Assembly: GCF_020329435.1 (NCBI RefSeq)
Contig: NZ_JAGKJK010000007.1
Span: forward strand, 62,001 to 126,000
DNA length: 64,000 bases
Reading direction: 5' to 3'
DNA from: Bradyrhizobium hereditatis
GTDB lineage: Bacteria > Pseudomonadota > Alphaproteobacteria > Rhizobiales > Xanthobacteraceae
This document shows, in pieces, positions 24,925 to 33,182 of this stretch; the stretch's first letter is position 1; every line of letters begins with the position of its first letter. The notes below the pieces were generated by a model. That model ran no database searches, was not told where the DNA came from, and was given only the letters and a program-made list of their open reading frames with translations. Both the position numbers and the translations under genes were made by a program.

Positions 24925-25884
24925 ATGGCAAGGACGTTGGTGATGGCCGGCGCTGCCGCGCTGGCCGGGGTGCTGGCTGCCTTATCGACGCCGGCGATGG
25001 CGCAATATCCCGACCGCCCCATCAAGATGATCGTGCCATGGGCCGCGGGCGGCGATACCGACAATATCTTTCGGCCGTTCGCCGCCGAACTTCAGAAGCA
25101 CATCGGCCAACCGGTGGTCGTGGCCAATGTCAGCGGCGCATCGGGCACGACCGGCGCGCGCGAGGCCAAGGCCGCGGCGCCCGATGGCTATACGATCTAC
25201 GCCGTGCACGACTATATCCATCTAACGTTCTATGCGGGTATCAGTGACGTCAAATACAGCGACTTCGAGCCGATCTGCCTGGTCTCAGCGACGCCGTCGG
25301 TGCTGACCGCGAGCGCCAAAACGCCCTGGAAGAACTGGCAGGAACTCGCCGACGACGCCAAGAAGCGGCCGGGCGAGATTACGGTCGGCGCCACGCTTGG
25401 CTCGACCAGCCATATCTTCCCGGCAATGATCGAGAAGGCGGCCGGCGTGAAATTCAAGTTCGTGTCCTATGACGGACTGGCGCCGCGCATGAACGCGCTG
25501 CTCGGCGGCCACATCAACCTCACCGACTCCAACCTGACGCAAAAGGGGAAGGTCGAAGCCGGGCTGCTGCGCTACATCGCGATTGCGAGCGAGAAGCGCG
25601 ATCCGGAAGCGCCCGACGTGCCGACGCTCAAGGAGCTCGGCATGAACATCGTGTACGAAGTGGCCCGTGGTATCTTCGTCCCCAAGGGGACGCCGGCGCC
25701 GGTGCGCGCCAAGCTCGAAGAGAGCTGCGCCAAGGCGACCAAGGAGCCGAGCTTCGCTCAAGCAATGAAGGTGCAGGGCACCCGCGTGGCGTTCCTCAAT
25801 GCCAATGATTACGCGCAGTTCCTCGCCAAAATCGACAACGAGAACAAGGTCGTCATGACCGATCTCGGCCTGATCAAGAAATGA
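24925..25884 (+). CDS. tctC: TctC-type substrate-binding protein (Bug family)
   Basis: A 319-residue periplasmic binding protein with signal peptide (LAGVLAALSTPAMAQ) and the Bug-family start YPDRPIKMIVPWAAGG, DTDNIFRPFAAELQKHIGQP, ASGTTGAREAKAAAPDGYT. It captures carboxylates for the tripartite tricarboxylate transporter encoded by the next two genes; the ligand is unknown. The start 24925 has GGGAGGT; a much longer frame upstream has no supporting features. It overlaps tctB (ATGA). Confidence 0.9.
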   Translation: MARTLVMAGAAALAGVLAALSTPAMAQYPDRPIKMIVPWAAGGDTDNIFRPFAAELQKHIGQPVVVANVSGASGTTGAREAKAAAPDGYTIYAVHDYIHLTFYAGISDVKYSDFEPICLVSATPSVLTASAKTPWKNWQELADDAKKRPGEITVGATLGSTSHIFPAMIEKAAGVKFKFVSYDGLAPRMNALLGGHINLTDSNLTQKGKVEAGLLRYIAIASEKRDPEAPDVPTLKELGMNIVYEVARGIFVPKGTPAPVRAKLEESCAKATKEPSFAQAMKVQGTRVAFLNANDYAQFLAKIDNENKVVMTDLGLIKK

Positions 25885-26354
25885 GTATCGGCCGCGACGG
25901 CATTGCCGGGCTGATCCTGCTCGCGATCAGCCTGTTCCTTCTGGTCAAGTCCTTCCAGCTTCCGTCGCTGCCCATCGTTCCGGTCGGCCCAGGCTTTTAC
26001 CCCGCCATCGTGCTGTCATTGATGGCGACAGCGAGCGCGCTGCTGGTCCTGCAGGACCTCCTGAAGCGCCGCGCGCCCGCCGGTGCGGTCGCCGCGCCGC
26101 GACGAAATTATCGCCGTGTCCTGATCGCATTCGCGATCGTCGGCGCCTATGTGGTGCTGCTGCCGCTTTTGGGATTTCGTGTCGCCACGGCCTTGTTCGT
26201 CGGCGCGTTGCAGGCCGCGTTGGACCGTCCGCGAACGGTGCGGCAATGGGTTGTACTCGCCGCGATCGCGTTTGGCACTGCCGTGGTGAGCTACTTCGTC
26301 TTCGAACGATACCTGCTGGTGCTGCTGCCACGTGGCGCGTGGACGGGTTTCTGA
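25881..26354 (+). CDS. tctB: TctB small transporter subunit
   Basis: A 157-residue membrane protein with four predicted helices (residues ~8-26, 36-55, 74-93, 113-150) and the TctB feature GPGFYPAIVL. It forms the membrane complex with TctA. It overlaps tctC by 4 bases at its start and tctA by one base at its end, so all three are translationally coupled. Confidence 0.88.
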   Translation: MSIGRDGIAGLILLAISLFLLVKSFQLPSLPIVPVGPGFYPAIVLSLMATASALLVLQDLLKRRAPAGAVAAPRRNYRRVLIAFAIVGAYVVLLPLLGFRVATALFVGALQAALDRPRTVRQWVVLAAIAFGTAVVSYFVFERYLLVLLPRGAWTGF

Positions 26355-27877
26355 TGCTCGATTTACTCTGGAACGGCCTCGTCAACGTCGCCCACTGGAA
26401 ATACCTTGTGCCGCTGTTTGCCGGCACATTGATCGGTGTGATTGGCGGCTCTCTGCCGGGCGTCACCATCACCATGACGGTCATCGTGGTGCTGCCGTTT
26501 ACCTATGGGCTCGATCCGCTGGCGGGCCTTGCGGCGATGACTGGCGTCTATGTCGGCGGATCGACCGGCGGCCTCATTGCCTGCTGCCTGCTCGGCATCC
26601 CCGGCTCGCCCGCTTCGATCGCCACCACGTTCGACGGCTTTCCAATGGCGCGCAACGGCGAGCCGGGGCGCGCCATCTGGCTCGGGGTTTGGGCTTCGGT
26701 CTGGGGCGGCTTGCTCGGCGCTCTGTTCCTCGTGTTTCTCACCGGGCCACTTGCGGCGATCGCGCTGGAGTTCGGGCCGTGGGAGTACTTCTCCCTGTTC
26801 GTGCTCGCGATGGCGATGGTCGCGGGCCTCGGCGAGTCGTCGCTGCTGAAGGGATTGATCTCGACCGCCATCGGCTTGTTGATCACGGTGGTCGGCCACG
26901 ATCCGATCGGCAGCGTGCCGCGCTTCACCTTCGGCTCGACGTTCATCGGCGGCGGCTTTCCGTTTCTCCCGGTGCTGATCGGCGTGTTCGCCTTCGCGCA
27001 GATCATGACCGATCTGGAGAAGCTGAATTCGCCGCGCGGCGAGGCGCTGCAATCGCTGGCCAACGTAAGGCTCGAGCGCTTCTCGCACCTCAAGGTGAAC
27101 CTGGAAATCTTCAGGCAGCCATTCCTGCTTGCATGGTCAACGATCGTCGGGCTGATCATCGGGATACTGCCTGCCATCGGCGGCAGCGCGTCGAGCGTCA
27201 TGGCCTATGACCAGGCCAAGAAATTCTCGAGAACGCCGGATCGTTTCGGCAAGGGCCATCCCGAGGGCATAATTGCTTCGGAAGCCTCGAACAACGCCAA
27301 TGTCAGTGGCTCGCTGATGACCATTATGGCGTTTGGCATTCCCGGTGACGCCGTCACCGCCGTGATGCTCGGCGCGATGACGATCCATGGCATTCAATCG
27401 GGACCGCTGTTCATCTCGCAGAATCCCGATATCGCCTATGGCATCTATGCGGCCTACATCCTGGCGCATCCCTGCATGCTGCTGATCTGCCTCGCACTGA
27501 TGCCGCTGATGCTGCGCGTGACCTCAGTGCGGATGGCGGTGCTGGCGCCGGTCGTGCTCGTTCTCTGCGTCGTCGGCGCCTACGCGCTGAACAACACCAT
27601 GCAGAGCGTCTACGTGCTGCTGCTGTTCGGCGTCGTCGGCTACGTGCTGGTCAAGCTCGGCTTTCCGCTTGCGCCGCTGATCCTCGGTTTGATCCTTGGC
27701 GACCAGATCGAGATCAATCTGGTGCGCGCGATCATGACCGATGCAAATCCCTGGCTTTTCCTGACGCGGCCGATTTCCGGCTTGTTGCTACTGGCGGCGG
27801 CGGGCTCGGTCGCATTGGCCGTGTGGCAGCATTGGCGTCACCAGAACCGGGTGGCCGAGGAAGCACCGGACTTTTGA
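26354..27877 (+). CDS. tctA: TctA large transporter subunit
   Basis: A 507-residue membrane protein, normal length for TctA, with about 12 helices. Family motifs: GTLIGVIGGSLPGVTITMTV, GGSTGGLIACCLLGIPGSPAS and the second half repeat EASNNANVSGSLMTIMAFG, GIPGDAVTAVMLG. It is the channel of the TTT transporter. The TGATG junction sets the start. Confidence 0.92.
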   Translation: MLDLLWNGLVNVAHWKYLVPLFAGTLIGVIGGSLPGVTITMTVIVVLPFTYGLDPLAGLAAMTGVYVGGSTGGLIACCLLGIPGSPASIATTFDGFPMARNGEPGRAIWLGVWASVWGGLLGALFLVFLTGPLAAIALEFGPWEYFSLFVLAMAMVAGLGESSLLKGLISTAIGLLITVVGHDPIGSVPRFTFGSTFIGGGFPFLPVLIGVFAFAQIMTDLEKLNSPRGEALQSLANVRLERFSHLKVNLEIFRQPFLLAWSTIVGLIIGILPAIGGSASSVMAYDQAKKFSRTPDRFGKGHPEGIIASEASNNANVSGSLMTIMAFGIPGDAVTAVMLGAMTIHGIQSGPLFISQNPDIAYGIYAAYILAHPCMLLICLALMPLMLRVTSVRMAVLAPVVLVLCVVGAYALNNTMQSVYVLLLFGVVGYVLVKLGFPLAPLILGLILGDQIEINLVRAIMTDANPWLFLTRPISGLLLLAAAGSVALAVWQHWRHQNRVAEEAPDF

Positions 27878-27891
27878 AGCGCTCCAGCTCT

Positions 27892-28155
27892 TTAGATCGA
27901 TCGCCGTTGCCGGCCAGCGAAGAGACCGTAGACAAAGAGCACGAGGATGGCGCCGACTACCGCACCGATCAGACCCGCGCCTTCTCCGGGACTGTACCAT
28001 CCGAGCGCCTGGCCGAGATAAGTCGCCACGAAGGCGCCGACGATTCCAAGTATGGTGGTGAGAATGAAGCCCGAGGGCTCATTGTCTCCAGGCATAATGA
28101 ACTTGGCAATCACGCCGGCAAGGAAACCAATGATGATTGTCCAAATTATACCCAT
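27892..28155 (-). CDS. GlsB/YeaQ/YmgE-family membrane protein
   Basis: An 87-residue protein with three hydrophobic segments and Gly-rich helices (IIWTIIIGFLAGVIAKFIMP, TTILGIVGAFVATYLGQALG, LIGAVVGAILVLFVYG). The family is associated with stress responses of unknown mechanism. It converges on tctA and follows yidB-like on the same strand. Confidence 0.88.
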   Translation of the reverse strand: MGIIWTIIIGFLAGVIAKFIMPGDNEPSGFILTTILGIVGAFVATYLGQALGWYSPGEGAGLIGAVVGAILVLFVYGLFAGRQRRSI

Positions 28156-28199
28156 CTCGATGCTCCGTTCCTGATTGCCCCGACGTCGCGTCCATCAAT

Positions 28200-28655
28200 T
28201 CATGCTGTGGGCAAACGACCGTCCGGCGTGTATTTGTCGACGGCTGCCGGAAGCTCGCGTGACAATCTCGCCAGGATTTCCTCCTGCGACAGTCCGGTCT
28301 GCTGTTCGAGTTGTGCCAGAACGTCGGAGCCGATCGCCTGCTTCAATTCCGGCGGCGAGACATCCTTGTTCGGGCCCTGTTTGATCCAGGATTCAGCTTT
28401 GTCGCCCTGGCCGTTTTGCTGGAACCTATCGAGTAGTTCGCCGATCCCGCCGCTGAGGAGACCGCCAACCCCGGCGCCGCCCAACATCCCGCTCAGATTA
28501 CCCAGCAAGCCACCCAGGGGCTGCTGACCGGCGCCTGCATTCGGCTGGCCGCCGCCAGCGCCCTTGAGAAGTTCTGCCAGTTTGTCACGATTTTGATATC
28601 CGGCAATGGCGAGTAGCCCGAGGAGGGCAGTCATTGATGGCATTCCGCGGCCCAT
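28200..28655 (-). CDS. YidB-family (DUF937) protein
   Basis: A 151-residue protein. A Gly/Leu-rich centre (GGLLGNLSGMLGGAGVGGLL) precedes the YidB C-terminal domain with WIKQGPNKDVSPPELKQAIG and LAQLEQQTGLSQEEILARLS. The function of the family is not established. The start 28655 follows GGGAGGT. It lies 44 bases upstream of the GlsB-like gene, so the two may be cotranscribed. Confidence 0.85.
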   Translation of the reverse strand: MGRGMPSMTALLGLLAIAGYQNRDKLAELLKGAGGGQPNAGAGQQPLGGLLGNLSGMLGGAGVGGLLSGGIGELLDRFQQNGQGDKAESWIKQGPNKDVSPPELKQAIGSDVLAQLEQQTGLSQEEILARLSRELPAAVDKYTPDGRLPTA

Positions 28656-28768
28656 GGTCGACCTCCCTGTAGTTCGGTGCTGTCAGGAACGCAGGGCGGA
28701 AGCTTCGGTTCCAAGCGTGAGCGGCCACAAGATACGCGCCCTATCAATTTGGTGATCCTCGCAAAAAC

Positions 28769-28847
28769 GACCGCGGCCCTCGCCAGGGGAGCTGGCGAGG
28801 GCCGCGTTGAACATCTCCGCCGCGCCTAGGTTCGCAACGAGATGTGG
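28769..28847. repeat. Dispersed palindromic repeat, family 1 copy 2
   Basis: Copy 2 of the 79-base element at 24698. Here the inverted repeat is intact: CGCGGCCCTCGCCAG / CTGGCGAGGGCCGCG is a perfect 15-bp stem with a GGGAG loop. It lies 15 bases past the stop of flgH, in the tail of the flgF-flgG-flgA-flgH operon, where it could stabilise or end the mRNA. Confidence 0.85.
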
Positions 28848-28861
28848 GAGCTCGGAAAAAG

Positions 28862-29614
28862 CTAGAACGGCAGCAATATGTCCATCACCTGCTGGCCGTA
28901 GCGGGGTTGCTGCACGTCGGTGATCTGGCCGCGGCCGCCATAGGCGATGCGGGCCTGCGCGATCTTGGTGGAATCGATGGTGTTGTCGCTCTGGATGTCT
29001 TCGGGACGGACGATGCCGGCGACGATCAGTTCGCGGATTTCGAAGTTGACGCGGATTTCCTGCTTGCCTTCGACCACGAGATTGCCGTTCGGCAGCACCT
29101 GCGTCACCACGGCGGCGACGTTGGTCTGCAACGCTTCCTGGCGATTGACCGAGCCCTTGCCGTCGCTCGACGACGTCGAGTCCGTGGTCAGGATCTTGCC
29201 AGGCAAAATCTTAAGCGGCTGCGTGATCGTCTGGGCACCGATGAAATCGCTGATCCCCGAGTCCTCCTTGCTGGAGCGGCTGCGCTGGGTCTCGTTGGAC
29301 AGGTTGGCCCTATCGGTGATGTTGACGGTCACGGTCAGCAGATCGCCGACGCGGGCGGCGCGCTGGTCCTTGAAAAAGGCGCGGCTGCCGTTTCGCCACA
29401 GCGAGTTGGCGTTGTAGGAAGCCTGCTCCGGCTTCGGCATCGGCATCTGCACCGGCTTGTAGCCAGGCTGCGTGGTGGGGTTTTCGATCTCCGTCAGCTT
29501 CGGCTTTTCGCCGATCTGCGACAGACGGTCGATCGAGGAGCAACCGCCTGCTGCGGCAGCCAGCGAGAGCATGGCGCCAGTGAGGATGATGCGGTTGAGA
29601 CGGAGGACTGACAT
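28862..29614 (-). CDS. flgH: Flagellar L-ring lipoprotein FlgH
   Basis: A 250-residue outer-membrane lipoprotein. LSLAAAAGGC is the lipobox with Cys at residue 25. The conserved SLWRNGSRAFFKDQRAARVG, DLLTVTVNITDRA and NLVVEGKQEIRVNFE are typical of FlgH. It is the last gene of the leftward flgF-flgG-flgA-flgH operon and follows flgA by 5 bases. Confidence 0.94.
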   Translation of the reverse strand: MSVLRLNRIILTGAMLSLAAAAGGCSSIDRLSQIGEKPKLTEIENPTTQPGYKPVQMPMPKPEQASYNANSLWRNGSRAFFKDQRAARVGDLLTVTVNITDRANLSNETQRSRSSKEDSGISDFIGAQTITQPLKILPGKILTTDSTSSSDGKGSVNRQEALQTNVAAVVTQVLPNGNLVVEGKQEIRVNFEIRELIVAGIVRPEDIQSDNTIDSTKIAQARIAYGGRGQITDVQQPRYGQQVMDILLPF

Positions 29615-29619
29615 TTACA

Positions 29620-30705
29620 TTACTCGGCTTTTGGAGCGACTGGCGAACTGACGGTGGCGACGGCGACCTGCGCAGGGTGTGCTGTGCCGAGCGAAGAGGT
29701 GGCATCGCTGGTCTGCGGCAGGCGGGACACCGGCGGCGTGATCGACACCTGGCCTCGGCCAATCACAGTGCCGGACACCGTGCGCTTCGACTGCAGGTTC
29801 ATGACGCTGACGACGTCGCCCTCGGTGCCGTTGTCCAGCGCCTTGCCGCGCATGGTGAGATAGATTCCGGGCGTCTCGTAGATCAAGGTGACGTTCTGGT
29901 CGCGCTGCACCAGATCAGGCTTGGCAAGATCGGCGTTCTTGATCGCCTGGCCGGCGCGGAGCTGGCGGCGCGCCTGCATGCCGACCGCGCGGTCGCGCAC
30001 GGCGGCGTCAGTGCCGACTTCCGCCTTCGGCCGGCGTTCGACCACCACGTCGGACGATTTCAAGATCTCATTGCGCTCGATGTTGCGCGCCAGCACGGCG
30101 ACGTCGACGGTCTCGATCGCCGTGCCGGTGAAACGCAGCTTGGCAGCGGCGCCGCCGTTCTCGTTGCCGATCTCAAGGGTGACGTCGAAGCGGCCATTGC
30201 GGTTGTCGTAACGCACGGCGCTGGGCTGTACGGCGCCGCTGTAGCCAGCGTCCAGCCTGACATCAACCGGCTCGCGGTCGAAGGTCAGCAACAGATTGGC
30301 CGCATCGCCGAGGCCGTTGCGCCGCTCCAGCGCCTGCGCAACCTGCAGCTCGACGCTCTTGCCTTCGATCGTGCGGGCGAGGCGCGTCACCGAAATTTCC
30401 TTCAGGTCGCGGGTGTCGACGCCAATGACATGATGGGCACGAAGGGTGCTCAGCACCTGCGCCACCGGCAGCGTGCCCGTAGTGCCGAGATCCGGGGCGC
30501 GGTAGATCGCGATCTGCGCGGCGCTGCCGGCATTGTCGATGACGTCGCCGATCCGTACCAGCTCGTTGGACACTTGCACGTTGGCGCGCAGCACGGGGGC
30601 GGCGATCACGCTGCGGTTCGCGAAGCTGTCCGGGCTGTGTGCGAGCGCGGCCGCGCTCGAAGCGGCGGTCAGGGCTGCGGTCAGGAGGAGGGCACGGGCG
30701 ATCAT
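29620..30705 (-). CDS. flgA: P-ring assembly chaperone FlgA
   Basis: A 361-residue protein, longer than enteric FlgA (~220) because of an N-terminal extension of ~130 residues that is usual in alphaproteobacteria. The SAF/FlgA core appears as ARNIERNEILKSSDVVVERR, ARRQLRAGQAIKNADLAKP and VYETPG-like LIYETPGIYLTM. It has a signal peptide and acts in the periplasm on FlgI. It lies between flgG and flgH. Confidence 0.9.
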   Translation of the reverse strand: MIARALLLTAALTAASSAAALAHSPDSFANRSVIAAPVLRANVQVSNELVRIGDVIDNAGSAAQIAIYRAPDLGTTGTLPVAQVLSTLRAHHVIGVDTRDLKEISVTRLARTIEGKSVELQVAQALERRNGLGDAANLLLTFDREPVDVRLDAGYSGAVQPSAVRYDNRNGRFDVTLEIGNENGGAAAKLRFTGTAIETVDVAVLARNIERNEILKSSDVVVERRPKAEVGTDAAVRDRAVGMQARRQLRAGQAIKNADLAKPDLVQRDQNVTLIYETPGIYLTMRGKALDNGTEGDVVSVMNLQSKRTVSGTVIGRGQVSITPPVSRLPQTSDATSSLGTAHPAQVAVATVSSPVAPKAE

Positions 30706-30714
30706 GATCAGTGC

Positions 30715-31503
30715 TCAGCGGAACATGTTGGAGGTGGATTGCAGCATCTGGTCGGCCGCGCTGACGACCTTGGCGTTCATCTCATAGGCACGCTGGGCGG
30801 CGATCAGGTCGGAGATTTCGGTCACCACCTCGACGTTGGCCTGTTCGAGGTTGGCCTGCTGCATGTCGCCAAAACCGTCGGTATTGGCGATGCCGTCCTG
30901 CGGCGTGCCGGAGGCCGGGGTGTCCGTGAACAGGTTGTCGCCGATCGGGTTGAGGCCTGCCTTGTTGATGAAGCGCGTTAGTCCGATCTGGCCGACCAGC
31001 GTCGGCGTGGTGGAGCCCGGCAGCATCACCGTGAGCTGGCCCTGCGCGTTGATGGTGATCTGCGAGGAATTCTGCGGGATCGTGATCGTCGGCTGCACCG
31101 GATTGCCTTGGGCGGTGACGACGCGGCCCTGCGCGTCCATCATGAACGAGCCGTCGCGGGTGTAGGCATAGGTGCTGTCGGGCATCTGGATCTTGAAGAA
31201 GCCTTCGCCGCGGATCGCGATGTCGAGATCGTTGCCGGTGGGCGACAGCGTGCCCTGGCTCATCAGGCGCGGCGTGCCGACAGTCTTGACGCCGCCGCCG
31301 ATATCGACACCGACCGGCAGGATAGTGCCCTGGTCGGACGCCTGGGCGCCGACGCGGCGCACATGGTCGTAGATCAGGTCCTGAAACGCCGCCCGCTGCT
31401 TCTTGTAGCCGGTGGTGCGCATATTGGCGATGTTGTTGGAGATCACCTGAACGTTGAGTTCCTGTGCCGCCATGCCGGTCGCTGCTGTGTAGAGTGCGCG
31501 CAT
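30715..31503 (-). CDS. flgG: Flagellar distal rod protein FlgG
   Basis: A 262-residue FlgG of normal length. RALYTAATGMAAQELNVQVI and NNIANMRTTGYKKQRAAFQD at the N-terminus, QANVEVVTEISDLIAAQRAY at the C-terminus. It is exported by the flagellar secretion system and forms the distal rod. It lies 18 bases after flgF and 9 before flgA. Confidence 0.96.
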   Translation of the reverse strand: MRALYTAATGMAAQELNVQVISNNIANMRTTGYKKQRAAFQDLIYDHVRRVGAQASDQGTILPVGVDIGGGVKTVGTPRLMSQGTLSPTGNDLDIAIRGEGFFKIQMPDSTYAYTRDGSFMMDAQGRVVTAQGNPVQPTITIPQNSSQITINAQGQLTVMLPGSTTPTLVGQIGLTRFINKAGLNPIGDNLFTDTPASGTPQDGIANTDGFGDMQQANLEQANVEVVTEISDLIAAQRAYEMNAKVVSAADQMLQSTSNMFR

Positions 31504-31521
31504 CGATCTGTGCCTTCAGCG

Positions 31522-32286
31522 TTATGCCGGAACGTCGGCGAGTTTCTCGATTGCAGTCCGGTGCAGGTCATGCTGCTGCTGCAGCATTGCCGAGATCTTC
31601 GTGTAGGTCCGCGTGATCTCGATCAGCCGGCTCATTTCGTGGACCGAATTGACGTTCGACTTCTCGATGTAGCCCTGGTTCACCCGCGAGGTGGTGTCGG
31701 GCTGGGGTGCGATGCCCTGGCCCGCGGAGTAGAGGTTGCCGCCTTCCTTGACGAGCTTCTGCGGGTCGGCAAAGGAGACCAGCCGCAGCTTGCCGCGAAC
31801 CGAGTCGGTGGTGGCGGTTCCCTCTACGACCGTGATATTGCCGTCAGCCGCAATGTTGATTGACTTGTCGGTCGGCTGGAACACGATCGGGCCGGAGTTG
31901 CCCAGCACCGGATCGCCACTCGCGGTCACGAGCTGGCCCTGGTTGTTGATGTGCAGGCCGCCGTCGCGGGTGTAGCGCTCGCCGGCAGCGGTTTGCACCA
32001 CCAGGAAGGCCTTGCCGTCGATTGCGATGTCGAGCGGATTCTTGGTGTGCTCGGTAGGGCCAGCCGAGAAATCGTGGAAGGTGGCGCGGTCGTGCACGAA
32101 TGAGACGCGGCGGTCGGCGTGCATGAAGTTGTCTTCATGCGCCGGCGAGCGCAGATATTCCTCAAACAGCGACCGGTCGGCCTTGAAGCCGGTCGTGTTG
32201 ATGTTCGCGACATTGTTGGCGACGACATCCAGCTGCCGTTCCAGCGTCATCTGCCGCGATAGTCCGACGAGAAGCATGTTCTCCAT
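31522..32286 (-). CDS. flgF: Flagellar proximal rod protein FlgF
   Basis: A 254-residue FlgF: LVGLSRQMTLERQLDVVANN, VANINTTGFKADRSLFEEYL at the N-terminus and NVNSVHEMSRLIEITRTYTK near the end. ATG 32286 has GGGGAG upstream; a longer frame to 32490 would run through the sigma-54-type promoter and add unrelated sequence. It heads the leftward operon. Confidence 0.94.
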   Translation of the reverse strand: MENMLLVGLSRQMTLERQLDVVANNVANINTTGFKADRSLFEEYLRSPAHEDNFMHADRRVSFVHDRATFHDFSAGPTEHTKNPLDIAIDGKAFLVVQTAAGERYTRDGGLHINNQGQLVTASGDPVLGNSGPIVFQPTDKSINIAADGNITVVEGTATTDSVRGKLRLVSFADPQKLVKEGGNLYSAGQGIAPQPDTTSRVNQGYIEKSNVNSVHEMSRLIEITRTYTKISAMLQQQHDLHRTAIEKLADVPA

Positions 32287-32393
32287 CGGTGCATCTCCCC
32301 TTTGATCGATCCGAAGCAGGCTCTCCCAAGCCCGTGGTCCGGATCTGTCGTGACCTTTGGGCTCTCCCAAGCCGGCCAGTCGCGACGTTTCCT

Positions 32394-32412
32394 CAGCGAA
32401 AGCCGTGCCAAG
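32394..32412 (-). promoter_or_regulatory. Sigma-54-type promoter of flgF operon
   Basis: On the minus strand CTTGGCACG-GCTT-TCGC has GG at 32409-32408 and GC at 32397-32396, exactly 10 bases apart. The -24 half is a full consensus; the -12 half is TCGC as in the flgI promoter. The expected transcription start is near 32384, about 100 bases before flgF. Confidence 0.78.
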
Positions 32413-32538
32413 TCGGGAAACGTTGGCTTTGTAATGGGTTAAGCGTTTTTCGGATTTTGAGGAGGGCGGCAGAAAGGTCTTGTTGACCATGTTTGCCCGG
32501 CAGATTTTTCCCAGTTGGGCGTCAATGGAAAGGTTCCG

Positions 32539-32546
32539 TTAACCAT
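32539..32546 (+). promoter_or_regulatory. TTAACCAT half-site upstream of fliL
   Basis: TTAACCAT, the CtrA half-site form, is ~130 bases before the fliL start. No left TTAA exists at the right spacing. The 386-base region between flgF and fliL holds this and the flgF promoter, and nothing else that I can support. Confidence 0.4.
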
Positions 32547-32672
32547 TATTACCCTAGCGTTGCACGTGTAGAGAGCGCGTGTGCGCTGACGGCTTTTGTT
32601 TCGCGTTGTGGGGGCGTCCTTACCCAGGCTGGTGGCAACCGCGTTCGTTCCCAGGTGGAAGTGGGCGGGGCA

Positions 32673-33164
32673 ATGGCTGAGAACGAACAGGCGGAAGGCG
32701 CAGACGGCGCAGATGCCGCACAATCGAAAAAAGGCAAGCTCAAGCTGATCATAGCGGTCGCCGGATTCGTCGCCATCCTGGGCGCCGGTGCCGGCTGGTT
32801 CTTCCTGTTGCGCGGCCATGGCGAGGAGAAGCACGCCGAGGCGCCGCCGCCGAAGCCGCCGTCCTACGTCGAAGTGCCTGACATGATGGTCAACTTGGTC
32901 GGTGCTCCCGGCGAGCGTGTGCAATATCTCCGCGTCAAGGTCGTGCTAGAGATCAAGGAGGAGAAGCAGGTCGAGGCGATCAAGCCGAACCTGCCGCGCG
33001 TCACCGACCTGTTCCAGACTTACCTACGCGAACTGCGTCCCTCCGACATCAACGGCTCGGCCGGGCTGTTTCGCCTCAAGGAAGAACTGACCAAGCGGGT
33101 CAATTCAGCGGTGGCGCCGCAGCAGGTGAGCGCCGTGCTGTTCAAAGAAATCATGGTTCAGTGA
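32673..33164 (+). CDS. fliL: Flagellar basal-body-associated protein FliL
   Basis: A 163-residue single-span inner-membrane protein. The N-terminus is acidic and cytoplasmic, the TM segment is LIIAVAGFVAILGAGAGWFF, and the periplasmic domain begins PPSYVEVPDMMVNLVG and ends with the usual KEELTKRVNSAV...LFKEIMVQ. FliL forms rings around stators. It starts the rightward fliL-fliM-DUF6468-motE operon. Confidence 0.92.
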   Translation: MAENEQAEGADGADAAQSKKGKLKLIIAVAGFVAILGAGAGWFFLLRGHGEEKHAEAPPPKPPSYVEVPDMMVNLVGAPGERVQYLRVKVVLEIKEEKQVEAIKPNLPRVTDLFQTYLRELRPSDINGSAGLFRLKEELTKRVNSAVAPQQVSAVLFKEIMVQ

Positions 33165-33182
33165 CGGGACGAATTTAAGATC

